Shown here piece by piece: positions 20,712 through 28,467 of a DNA stretch of 64,000 nt (the stretch's first letter is position 1; every line of letters begins with the position of its first letter). A program made the position numbers and the translations under genes. The stretch is taken from assembly GCF_030852425.1 (NCBI RefSeq), contig NZ_NSDM01000010.1, positions 293,686 through 357,685 of the forward strand, in the 5' to 3' direction. A model generated the notes under the pieces. That model was not told the origin of the DNA, made no database searches, and saw nothing but the letters and a program-made list of their open reading frames with translations. Source of the DNA: Saccharothrix longispora. GTDB taxonomy: Bacteria; Actinomycetota; Actinomycetes; Mycobacteriales; Pseudonocardiaceae.

Positions 20712-21497
20712 TCACGCGCGCCGGCCCCACGCGGTCACCATGGTCAGGGCGGTGGCGGTGAAACCGGGCGTGTCGAGCAGGGCGCGCACGGCCTCGACGT
20801 CCCCCGGTCCGAGGAGACCCGCGGCGAGGTGGGCGGGAACGGACTGGTCGAGGGTGGCCCGCCAGAAGGCGTCGGTGGCGCTGCCGTCGCCGACGGTGCC
20901 CGGCGTGGTCCGCACCCGGACGTCGCGGAGGCCGACGCCGCGCAGCCGGCGCGGGAGGGCGTGCGCCCAGCGCAGGTCGGTGCCGACCGTGGTGTGGAAG
21001 AGGCGCTCGCCGGCCTCGGCGACCCTCCGCAGGAGGGGGTGGGGCGAGGAGTCGACGACCTGCACGCACAGGTCCTCGACGACGAGCAGGCCACCGGGGC
21101 GGACCCAGCGCGCGGCGCGTTCGAGGACCCGGTCGCGGTCCGGCAGGTGGCTCAACAGCGCGCGGGCGTGGACGAGGTCGAAGGAACCCGGCGGGAAGTC
21201 CTCGGTGACGACGTCGTGCCGCACGACCCGCACCGGCGCGGTGGGCGGGAACCGCAGGAACCGGGTGTCGGTGTCGGTCGCCACCACGTGCCCGCGGGGC
21301 CGGTGGGCGGCCAACCAGGCCGCGACGGACCCGGCGCCCGCCCCGAGTTCGAGGCACGACGCGGTCTCCGGCAGGCGCAGGCCGGCCAGGACCCGGGTGG
21401 TGCCGGGGTCGAACGCCGCCTCCAGGGTGCCCAGGCGGGCGTGTTCGCCGGGGGTGTGGTGGGCGACGTGGCTGGCGCCGTACCCGGTCGTGCTCAC
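20712..21497 (-). CDS. class I SAM-dependent methyltransferase coupled to the terpene synthase-P450 gene
   Basis: 261 residues. SAM motif I CLELGAGAGSVAAWLA, the acidic ribose-binding residue in HVVATDTDTRF, motif II-like FDLVHARALLSHLPDRD and motif III RWVRPGGLLVVEDL. The GTG start overlaps the stop of the fusion gene (GTGA), so the enzyme is made with it and probably methylates the terpenoid (O- or C-methylation of an oxidised product, or methylation of the prenyl diphosphate). C-methylating prenyl-diphosphate methyltransferases are usually longer, so late tailoring is more likely. Confidence 0.82.
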   Translation of the reverse strand: MSTTGYGASHVAHHTPGEHARLGTLEAAFDPGTTRVLAGLRLPETASCLELGAGAGSVAAWLAAHRPRGHVVATDTDTRFLRFPPTAPVRVVRHDVVTEDFPPGSFDLVHARALLSHLPDRDRVLERAARWVRPGGLLVVEDLCVQVVDSSPHPLLRRVAEAGERLFHTTVGTDLRWAHALPRRLRGVGLRDVRVRTTPGTVGDGSATDAFWRATLDQSVPAHLAAGLLGPGDVEAVRALLDTPGFTATALTMVTAWGRRA

Positions 21498-23671
21498 AGC
21501 AGCACGTCCAGGCGCGGCGGGCAGCGCTTGACGAAACCGGTCGGCGCGGGCGCGGGCCCCGGGGGCCGGCGCAGGCCGGGGAAGGCGTCGAGCAGGACGC
21601 GCAGGCCGGTGGTCAGCTCGGCGCGGGCCAGGTGCGCGCCGAGGCAGTAGTGGCGGCCCGCGCCGAACGAGAGGTGGGACGAGGCCGCGCTGTACTCGCG
21701 GTCGATCCCGTCGGCGCGGTCGAGGTCGAAGTCGTCGGGCCGGTCGAACCGCTCCGGGTCGCGGTTGGCCGACCCGATCAGGCAGGCGACCGTCGCGTGC
21801 GCGGGGACGGTGCCGGAGGGCAGCTCCACCGCCTCCGACGTCTGGCGCAGGACCAGCTGCATGGGCGCGTCGCGGCGCAGGGTCTCGGCGAGCGCGCGGT
21901 CGGCGGCGGCGGGGTCGCGGCGGACGGCGTCCCGCACGCCGGGCTCGTCGAGGGCGTTGACGACCAGGTTGGCCAGGCCGGCCGTGCTGGTCTCGCTGCC
22001 GGCGGTCAGCAGGACGGCGCAGCAGCCCCGGACGTACTCGTCGGACAGCGGCCGCCCGTCGACGGTGGAGGCGAGCATCGCCGAGATGAGGTCGTCGGCC
22101 GGGCGGGCGCGGCGGGCGTCCAGGTGGGGTTGCAGGTAGTCGTAGAAGTCGTCGCGGTTGGCCGGGCCGCGGGTGAGCAGACCGGGGTCCTGGCGGTAGT
22201 TCGCCAGGTAGGAGAACCCGACCCCGGTCCAGGCGCGCACGCGGTCGACCTGCTCCGGGGTGTCGGCGGGCAGGCCGAGGACGCGGGCGATCACCCTGAT
22301 CGGCAGGGGGGTGGCGAACGCGGTGACGAGGTCGGCGCGGTCGCCGCCGCGCAGTTCCCCGACCAGCGAGGCGGCGACCTCGGTGATGGACGCCTGGATG
22401 AGGGCCAGTGCCCTGCTGCGGAACGCGGGGGTGAGCAGCGCCCGGTGCGCCGCGTGCTCGCGGCCGTCCATCGACACGATGCTGTGCCCGAGGAGCGGGG
22501 CGATCTGCCAGCCGTAGTTGGCGTTGGTGAACCGGGGGTCGGTCAAGGCGGCGCGGACGTCGGCGTACCGGCTCAGCAGCCACGTGTCGGTCGGCTCGTC
22601 GTACGCGACGGGGCGGGTGGTCCGCAGCAGCGCGTACAGCGGGTGGGGGTCGACCTCGAACTGCCGGGACTTCAGGGTCGGCGTCACCTCGCCGGTGTGC
22701 GCGCTCGCGTGGCCGCCGGCCCGGAGGTGGTAGCGGGAGGCGGTGCGGTGCCACTCCGCGCACGCGCCCATCACCTGCTCCAGCCGTTCCGCCACCCGGG
22801 AGCCGCAGGCGGCGTGGCGCCGCTTGGCGGCGGTGAAGTCGTCCACGGCGGCCACGAGCATCCCGTGGGCGGCGTCGACCGCGCCCTGCACGCCGAGGGC
22901 GCGTTCCCGCGCGAGGACCGTCACCAGGTTGAACCGCTCCCCGAGGACGGCGTCCTTCGCCACGGAGTGGATGTCGTTGGTCCAGGACACGACGTCCGCC
23001 GCCCGCTCCCGCAGGGCGTCCCGGCACCCCGACCGGCAGGGCGCGGCCGGGTGCGCCGCGTCGTCGCCCGCCTCGATCAGGTCGAAGAACACCAGTGCGC
23101 CGAAGGCGTGCCGCCGGACGCGCACGTAGTCCCCGACCCCGAGGTCGGCCGCCGTGCCCCGCGCCCGCACCAGTTCCCGCTGGGCGTCGAGGTGGCGCAG
23201 GAGGTGACCGCGCAGCCGCTCCACCCACGCCTCGTCGCCCAGCGCGACCGTGCGCGGCCACAGGTCGTCGGCGAGCGCGGCCAGCATCGGGTCGTCGGCC
23301 GGTGGGCCTCCCCGGCCGCCGGTGATCGCCTCCACCGCCGCGGTGAACCGGTCGAGCGCCCCGTCCTCCGCCCACGGGCCGTCGTCCACCCGGTCGTCGA
23401 GGACCACCGCCCACAGGAACCAGTCCACCACCACGGACGCCCCGGCCCCGGTCGCGGTCCCGGCCAGCGCCACCCCGAGTCCCAGCAGCGACGTCCCCGC
23501 CAGCCGCGCGCTGCCCCGCGGGCCGATCAGGCCGTGCCGCTCACCCCACCGGATGGCCCGCGCCCGCAGCGGTTCGGCGTCGGGCCGCGTCGGCGGCGCG
23601 TCGAACGGCAGGCGCAGGCGGGGGACGGTGAACGGCGCGGAGCGCACGAGGTCGGGCGAGGGCAGCGGCAT
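21494..23671 (-). CDS. bifunctional terpene synthase-cytochrome P450 fusion
   Basis: 725 residues from ATG 23671 (GGGAGG upstream). Domain 1 (about 1-330) is a class I terpene cyclase: Asp-rich motif DDRVDD (92-97), metal-binding triad NDIHSVAKD (232-240; Asp240 replaces the usual Glu) and RY pair 313-314 in WHRTASRYHL, so it looks catalytically complete. Domain 2 (about 335-725) is a bacterial class P450: FEVDPHPLYALLR opening, I-helix LLTAGSETSTAGL, ExxR in ALAETLRRDAP, and haem loop FGAGRHYCLGAHLAR with Cys676. Likely reaction: cyclise a prenyl diphosphate (length unknown) and hydroxylate the hydrocarbon in one polypeptide. No ferredoxin gene is nearby. Confidence is high for the fusion, none for the product. 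Confidence 0.92.
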   Translation of the reverse strand: MPLPSPDLVRSAPFTVPRLRLPFDAPPTRPDAEPLRARAIRWGERHGLIGPRGSARLAGTSLLGLGVALAGTATGAGASVVVDWFLWAVVLDDRVDDGPWAEDGALDRFTAAVEAITGGRGGPPADDPMLAALADDLWPRTVALGDEAWVERLRGHLLRHLDAQRELVRARGTAADLGVGDYVRVRRHAFGALVFFDLIEAGDDAAHPAAPCRSGCRDALRERAADVVSWTNDIHSVAKDAVLGERFNLVTVLARERALGVQGAVDAAHGMLVAAVDDFTAAKRRHAACGSRVAERLEQVMGACAEWHRTASRYHLRAGGHASAHTGEVTPTLKSRQFEVDPHPLYALLRTTRPVAYDEPTDTWLLSRYADVRAALTDPRFTNANYGWQIAPLLGHSIVSMDGREHAAHRALLTPAFRSRALALIQASITEVAASLVGELRGGDRADLVTAFATPLPIRVIARVLGLPADTPEQVDRVRAWTGVGFSYLANYRQDPGLLTRGPANRDDFYDYLQPHLDARRARPADDLISAMLASTVDGRPLSDEYVRGCCAVLLTAGSETSTAGLANLVVNALDEPGVRDAVRRDPAAADRALAETLRRDAPMQLVLRQTSEAVELPSGTVPAHATVACLIGSANRDPERFDRPDDFDLDRADGIDREYSAASSHLSFGAGRHYCLGAHLARAELTTGLRVLLDAFPGLRRPPGPAPAPTGFVKRCPPRLDVLL

Positions 23672-23834
23672 CGCGGCGGGTCCTCCCGGTGGCACGACGG
23701 GGCCACGCGGGAACGTGGCCGCCGTGGTGCAACGTACGTACCCCGCGCGACCCGCCGGGCCCGCGCGGGCGTGAGCCCGCCAAGAGAACCTGATCGGGTT
23801 ACCGGGCCGTTCCGGTCGCCGGTCGCGGTCCCCG

Positions 23835-23857
23835 CCGCCGGCGGACGTCGCCGGCGG
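23835..23857 (-). terminator. hairpin after the MOSC gene
   Basis: 9-bp perfect stem CCGCCGGCG / CGCCGGCGG with 5-nt loop, ending one base before the stop codon of the minus-strand MOSC gene. Confidence 0.55.
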
Positions 23858-24655
23858 TCACCGGGGTCGCCGCCACTCGGTGACGGTGACGTCGTCGCCG
23901 AGGGCGATCACGCCGGGGGTGAGCACGGCCGCCTTCAGGCCGAAGCTGACGCCGTCGGGTTCGCGGCGGTAGTCGGCCAGGGTGCGCAGCGGCTCGGGGC
24001 CGACGCGCGCCCCGGTCGTCTGGTCGACGAGGGTGACCGCGCAGCGGATGGCCAACTCGCCGAAGCCGATCCCGGCGCCGCCGACCGCCATCCGGGCCAC
24101 CCGGTCCTCGGTGTGCGGCTCGGGCCAGCCGCTGATCACGATGTTGGGCCGGAACCGGTCCATGGGCACCGGGGTCGCGCCCCGCTCCGCGATCCGCGCG
24201 TTCAGGCCGTCCAGCGAGGCGGGGGAGAGGACCAGCAGCGCGGTCGGGTCGACCCCGGCGCGGGCCCGGCCGGCCCGGTCCGGCTCGCGCACCAGGCGGA
24301 CCTCCTTGCCGACCGCTCCGGACAGCCACTCCGCGACGTCGTCGCCCAGGTCGATCCCGGACCCCGGCCACTTCTCCACGTCCACCGGCAGGACCGGCCC
24401 GTCCGCCTCCGCGTCCAGCACCAGTTCGCCGGCGCCGGGCGCGCTCAGCGCGAGCTTCGCGCCCCCGTGCAGCACCCGGACCCGGACCGCGGCCAGCAGC
24501 GGCGCCTCGCCCTGCCACAGGACCGTCCCGTCCGGCTTGACCGGGGCGAACAGCCGATCGTGGGTCAGCCCGGTCGGGGTGGCCTCGGCCCGCTCCACGA
24601 CGACCCCGGCACACCCCTTGATCGGGTACAACGTCAGCGCGGAAACCGTTGGCAT
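23858..24655 (-). CDS. MOSC-domain protein (YcbX/mARC-like)
   Basis: 265 residues. The N-terminal MOSC_N beta-barrel (ALTLYPIKGCAGVVVERAEA ... LTHDRLFAPV) is followed by the MOSC domain (DRFRPNIVISG ... IRCAVTLVDQTTGARVGPEP), which carries the conserved Cys. Such proteins bind molybdenum cofactor and reduce N-hydroxylated compounds; the usual C-terminal ferredoxin domain of YcbX is absent. Single gene. Confidence 0.87.
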   Translation of the reverse strand: MPTVSALTLYPIKGCAGVVVERAEATPTGLTHDRLFAPVKPDGTVLWQGEAPLLAAVRVRVLHGGAKLALSAPGAGELVLDAEADGPVLPVDVEKWPGSGIDLGDDVAEWLSGAVGKEVRLVREPDRAGRARAGVDPTALLVLSPASLDGLNARIAERGATPVPMDRFRPNIVISGWPEPHTEDRVARMAVGGAGIGFGELAIRCAVTLVDQTTGARVGPEPLRTLADYRREPDGVSFGLKAAVLTPGVIALGDDVTVTEWRRPR

Positions 24656-24748
24656 GCCGCCAAAGTACCGGGCACCACCGACCCGGCACCACGGTTCGCC
24701 GCGAAGCCCCGACCGGACCTCCTCGGCGGGACCGCCCGGACTGCCCGG

Positions 24749-25690
24749 TCAGGGGCGCAGCAGGTAGCCGAGCAGCCTGCGCCGCTCGGCGGTGTTCTCC
24801 GGGCGGGGGTCGAACACCGCGTCCAGCAGCGGCAGGACGCGGTCCCGTGCCTCCCGGGTGCGCATGACCCGCTTCCACAGCAGCAGGTCCAGGTGGTAGC
24901 GCCACCTCGGGGTGGTCGCCAGCCGGAGGACGTTCACGACGTTGCCGCGGGCCTTGGCCGGCAGCGCGCGCACGTCCTCCCGCGTGGCGAGCACCGACTC
25001 GGGCAGCACGTCGAGGCCGTGCGCGGTCATGAAGTCGAAGTCCGTCGGCCAGGCCGCCGCCCACAGGTAGTCGACCATCCGGCACCAGCCGCGCAGGAAC
25101 TCCACCTCCAACTCGGGCCACGGTGCGGTGTCGACCTCGGCGAGCACGCCGACCACCATGTCCAGGCACGTCTTGTGCGCCTTCCACAGGGCCGTGCGCG
25201 CCGGTTCCGGGTCGGCCGGGCCGCCCCCGCCCACCAGCGTGAAGTAGGCGCGCCAGTCGTCCACGGCGCCGACGAACTCGTCCGGCAGGACCCCGCTCAC
25301 CACGTACCGGAACCGCGAGCGGGCCGGCGGGTCCGCGACCGGGAGGGCCGGCACCACCCCGGCGGCGGCCGCGGCCAGCCACGGCACGACGCAGAGCGCG
25401 TAGTTGCCGTAGCCCCACGGCGAGTCCGGGTCGATCCGGCCGTCCTGCCGGCAGCCGGCGCCGAGCCGACCGGTGCGGAACTGCCACTGGTGCTGGAACG
25501 CCAGGCCCCACAGCGGGTTGCGCCGGTTGTCGGCGCCGAACCGCTCGGCGGGGTTGGTGTTGTCGATCATCAGCCGGTAGGCGGCCATCCGCTGCTCGAA
25601 GCGGAACGGGTCGAACGCCCCCGCCGGGTCCTCCGCCGTCGTCCAGACCGGGTGCAGGTCCAGGGCCGCCAACTCGTCGGGGTGGGCCAT
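24749..25690 (-). CDS. LEG1-family protein of unknown function
   Basis: 313 residues resembling the LEG1 family best known from secreted vertebrate proteins: DPFRFEQRMAAYRLMIDNTN, then NPLWGLAFQHQWQFRTGRL, a Cys-containing segment with WGYGNYALCVVPWLAAAAAG, and a C-terminal helical part. No signal peptide is visible, unlike the animal members. ATG 25690 has GGAAG nine bases upstream. It is divergent from the MpaB-family oxygenase gene across 204 bp. No enzymatic motif is known to me. Confidence 0.6.
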   Translation of the reverse strand: MAHPDELAALDLHPVWTTAEDPAGAFDPFRFEQRMAAYRLMIDNTNPAERFGADNRRNPLWGLAFQHQWQFRTGRLGAGCRQDGRIDPDSPWGYGNYALCVVPWLAAAAAGVVPALPVADPPARSRFRYVVSGVLPDEFVGAVDDWRAYFTLVGGGGPADPEPARTALWKAHKTCLDMVVGVLAEVDTAPWPELEVEFLRGWCRMVDYLWAAAWPTDFDFMTAHGLDVLPESVLATREDVRALPAKARGNVVNVLRLATTPRWRYHLDLLLWKRVMRTREARDRVLPLLDAVFDPRPENTAERRRLLGYLLRP

Positions 25691-25894
25691 GCCCGGCATT
25701 CTTCCGCGCCGGCCGCGTCCACCTGTGCGGGTGCACCCGTTCGCCGGAGGCGGATGCCCCGCCCGGAGGCCGCCCGATGCGGAAAGTCCACCCAGCGGGG
25801 CCGCGCTCCGGTCGGGGATCACCGGATCGTGTGCCTGGCGCTCGGCGGTGACGCGGAGTGGACTGGGTGTTTCCGACGGTGAAGGGGGCGCTGC

Positions 25895-27040
25895 GTGATC
25901 GACGCCGCTGCGGTGGACGAGTTGAAGTTCCTCGGCGATCCCCTCGCGGACGCCGTGGTGGCCGACCTGGTGGCCACCGGCCGGGTCGGTGCGGTCAACG
26001 CCGTGCTGGAGCACTTCCGCGCCAACGACCAGCCCATCCCCGCTGACCTGCCCGAGGTGGTGCGGGAGTTCCTGGTCGCCACCGACGACCCGCCACCGTG
26101 GGCGGACCTGGACCGCATCGCGCGGGCGTACGACTTCTTCGTCGACGACGGCGTGCACGTCGCCTCCGTGCTGACCTTCGGCGCCATGGTCAACTGCTAC
26201 GCCCAGCCCCGGGCCTCGCGGGTGCTGACCCTGACCCACGGGCTGAACCAGCCGCACCGGCGGCTGTCCGAGACGTCGCAGTTCGTGATGAACATGATGG
26301 GCTGCGACGCCTTCGGCCGGGGCGGGGCGTTCGTGCCCACCATCCAGAAGACCCGCCTCATCCACGCCGCCGTCCGCCACTTCCTCACCACCTCCGGCCG
26401 GTGGGACGTCGAGGCCGACGGCGTCCCGGTCTGCCAGCAGGACATGGTCGGGGCGCTGCTCATCTTCTCCGTGCAGGTCCTCGAGGGCATGCGGCGCATC
26501 GGCATCTCCGTCACCGAGCAGGAGGCCGCCGACTACTACTACGTCTGGCGCGTCACCGGGGCCATGCTCGGCATCCCCGTCGGGGCCCTGCCCGAGTCCG
26601 TGGACGAGGCCCGCGAGCTGAGCGCCACCCTCGTCGAGGTGGCCTACGGGCCGTCCCCCGAGGGGGTGTCCCTGACCCGCGACCTGCTGGCCCTCTACGA
26701 GAAGCTGTTCCCCGGCAAGCTCTTCGACGGCATCGTCGCCGCGATGATCCGCCAGGTCGTCGCCCCCGAGGTCGCGGACTGGATGGAGGTGCCGCGCTCG
26801 CGGGCCTGGGCCGGCGTCGCGCGGGCGGGCACCCGCCTGGTCCGCGCGCTGGAGCGCTCCGAGGACAACAGCGCCCTCGCCACCAGGATCCTGGACAAGG
26901 CCGGCGCGCTGCTGCTCGGGGGCAGCGTCCGCACCCTCACCGACGGCCAGTCGACCACCCTCCACATCCCCGCAGACCTGCGGGAGCGGTGGACGGAGGC
27001 GGGCGTGTGCCCGGCGCCGGGCCGGGGGGACGCGACCTGA
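25895..27040 (+). CDS. MpaB/Lcp-family haem oxygenase-like protein (DUF2236)
   Basis: 381 residues, no signal peptide. Resembles the latex-clearing-protein/MpaB superfamily: PPWADLDRIARAYDFFVDDG, RLSETSQFVMNMMG, TIQKTRLIHAAVRHFLTTSG (which in Lcp carries the haem-ligand His), QQDMVGALLIFSVQVLEGMR and WRVTGAMLGIP. Known members use b-type haem and O2 to cleave rubber or oxidise other substrates. GTG 25895 has GAAGGGGG just upstream. Convergent with the P450 gene, 10 bp between stops. Confidence 0.75.
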   Translation: MIDAAAVDELKFLGDPLADAVVADLVATGRVGAVNAVLEHFRANDQPIPADLPEVVREFLVATDDPPPWADLDRIARAYDFFVDDGVHVASVLTFGAMVNCYAQPRASRVLTLTHGLNQPHRRLSETSQFVMNMMGCDAFGRGGAFVPTIQKTRLIHAAVRHFLTTSGRWDVEADGVPVCQQDMVGALLIFSVQVLEGMRRIGISVTEQEAADYYYVWRVTGAMLGIPVGALPESVDEARELSATLVEVAYGPSPEGVSLTRDLLALYEKLFPGKLFDGIVAAMIRQVVAPEVADWMEVPRSRAWAGVARAGTRLVRALERSEDNSALATRILDKAGALLLGGSVRTLTDGQSTTLHIPADLRERWTEAGVCPAPGRGDAT

Positions 27041-27050
27041 CCGCGCCGGG

Positions 27051-28181
27051 TCACACCGGGAGCAGGCGCAGCCGGAGGCGGCGGGGGGCGTGCAGGACGT
27101 CGAAGGTGGGGGTCGGCGAGCCGTGGGGGACGAGGTGGTGGGTCCTCAGCACGGTCGCGAGGACGACGGTCAGCTGCGCGAGGGCCGGGTGCGAGGCCGG
27201 GCAGGTGCGGGGGCCGAGCGCGAAGGGGAGGTAGCTGCCGGGAGCCGGTCGGAAGTCGGCGCTCCAGCGCCGCGGTCGGAACTCGGCGGGTTCGGACCAG
27301 GTGCCAGGGTCGCGGTGGTTGAGGTAAGGGCTGAAGAGCAGGTCCGCGCCCGCGGGCAGGCCGCGGGCCGGCGCGGCCAACCGCCGGCGCAGCCGCCAGA
27401 CCGGCGGGTGCAGGCGCAGCGCCTCGCGGATCACCGCCCGGCACAGCGGCAGGTCGGCCGTCGGGTCGGGGTGCGCGGTGGCTTCGGCGCGGGCGTCCCG
27501 CTGGACGTCGGGGTGGGTCGACAGCTCGTGCAGGGCCCAGGCCAGCGCGGTGGCCGGGACGTGGTGGCCGGACAGCAGCATGGCGCGCAGGGCCAGCGTC
27601 ACCGCGTGCTCGTCGAACCCCTGGCCGAGCAGGACCGCCGGCAGGCCCGCGCGTGGACCGCGGACGTCGTCGCGGACGGCGTCGCGGACGGCGTCGTAGG
27701 TGGCGCGTTGGGCGCGGCGCAGTCGGTGCCGGCGGAACGGCGTGGGCCGGGGACCCGCGAGGAGCAGTTCCCGTTCCAGCAGCGGGGGGAGCACCCGCGA
27801 CGGTCCGCCCAGCAGGTGCCGGGTGTTGACGGCGGACACCACGCGGACGGTCTCGTCCCCGACGTCGACGACACCGGGCGACGGCCAGCCCGGGACGATC
27901 CCGCCGGCCTGCTCCGCGACCACCGGGAGGGACGCGGTGATCCGGGCGGTGGTGAAGAGGGGGCGCATGGCGCGGCGGACCGCCATCCAGGTGGCCGGGC
28001 CGTCCGGGCCCCACGAGGTGGGAGCGGTGGGACGGTCGGTCCGGCCGGTGACCGCGTCCCTGCTCGCCAGCAGGCGCTCGGTCTCGGCCGGGTCGGTCAC
28101 CAGCCACGCGCCGCGTCCGAGCCGGGTGACGCCGTCACCGGACCTCGCGGCCGAGGCCAGGGCGTCGAGCGGGTCGGTCAT
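27051..28181 (-). CDS. atypical cytochrome P450 downstream of a 24-codon peptide gene (possible RiPP crosslinking enzyme)
   Basis: 376 residues, short for a P450. The K-helix ExxR is Glu253/Arg256 in IREALRLHPP, the PERF-type FRPRRW (301-306) follows, and the haem loop is PFALGPRTCPASHP with Cys327, where the usual Gly after Cys+1 is altered. The I-helix reads LLSGHHVPATAL (203-213): the Gly and final Thr remain, but the acid-alcohol pair ET is HV-P, an unusual oxygen-activation region. ATG 28181 lies 70 bp after the peptide gene, with only a hairpin between. P450s in tiny peptide-P450 operons (biarylitides, cittilins, atropopeptides) crosslink aromatic residues; that role is inferred here from context. 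Confidence 0.85.
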   Translation of the reverse strand: MTDPLDALASAARSGDGVTRLGRGAWLVTDPAETERLLASRDAVTGRTDRPTAPTSWGPDGPATWMAVRRAMRPLFTTARITASLPVVAEQAGGIVPGWPSPGVVDVGDETVRVVSAVNTRHLLGGPSRVLPPLLERELLLAGPRPTPFRRHRLRRAQRATYDAVRDAVRDDVRGPRAGLPAVLLGQGFDEHAVTLALRAMLLSGHHVPATALAWALHELSTHPDVQRDARAEATAHPDPTADLPLCRAVIREALRLHPPVWRLRRRLAAPARGLPAGADLLFSPYLNHRDPGTWSEPAEFRPRRWSADFRPAPGSYLPFALGPRTCPASHPALAQLTVVLATVLRTHHLVPHGSPTPTFDVLHAPRRLRLRLLPV

Positions 28182-28210
28182 CGCTCCCCGCCCGCCGTCC
28201 GGTCACGCCT

Positions 28211-28244
28211 CCGCCCGGACCACCGGTCGAGGCGGTCCGGGCGG
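28211..28244 (-). terminator. attenuator-like hairpin between the peptide gene and the P450 gene
   Basis: Perfect 11-bp stem CCGCCCGGACC / GGTCCGGGCGG with a 12-nt loop, 8 bp after the peptide stop and 30 bp before the P450 start. Partial termination here would give more precursor than enzyme, a usual feature of RiPP operons. Confidence 0.6.
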
Positions 28245-28251
28245 GAGCGGC

Positions 28252-28326
28252 TCACACCGCCGGGTAGGCGTAGTAGCCGGAGTCGGTGGAACGCCGGCGG
28301 CGCAGGAGCATCCTCAGGAATTTCAT
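28252..28326 (-). CDS. putative 24-residue RiPP precursor peptide
   Basis: Too short for normal gene calling. ATG 28326 has GAGAGGG four bases upstream and the frame ends at TGA 28252. The peptide has a strongly basic, amphipathic start (MKFLRMLLRRRR), a short polar hinge (STDSG) and a Tyr-rich end (YYAYPAV). This leader/core layout, with clustered aromatic residues at the C-terminus and a P450 gene next on the same strand, matches P450-processed RiPPs in which aromatic side chains are crosslinked. The Tyr-x-x-Tyr spacing would allow Tyr-Tyr biaryl or ether bridges. No Trp or His is present, unlike tryptorubin-type or biarylitide cores as I recall them. An alternative is a chance frame; the RBS, hairpin and composition argue against that. 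Confidence 0.6.
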   Translation of the reverse strand: MKFLRMLLRRRRSTDSGYYAYPAV

Positions 28327-28424
28327 CGCGCCCTCTCGTTGACGGAAAACCCAGTATTGCCAAGGGCTTCGACGGAGGTCAAGGAACCGCGACCCCGGTT
28401 CACCCCGATGCGCCGACGACGGTT

Positions 28425-28457
28425 CCGCGGCGCCCTCCGCCGGGGAGGGCGCCGCGG
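28425..28457 (-). terminator. terminator of the secreted protease gene
   Basis: Perfect 14-bp stem (arm CCGCGGCGCCCTCC, 28425-28438 with 28444-28457), 5-nt loop, 10 bp beyond the stop of the minus-strand gene. It insulates the peptide-P450 operon from the protease transcript. Confidence 0.75.
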
Positions 28458-28467
28458 GTGACCGGTC

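Noticed and set aside
21632..25882. A 1416-codon open frame on the plus strand opposite the terpene, MOSC and LEG1-like genes.
   Set aside because: Val/Gly/Arg/His-rich antisense text crossing four real genes; typical of the reverse complement of GC-rich coding DNA.
28178..28363. A 61-codon minus-strand frame overlapping the 24-codon peptide gene.
   Set aside because: It is in another frame, runs through the hairpin into the P450 start, is Arg-rich, and has no RBS as good as that of the peptide gene.
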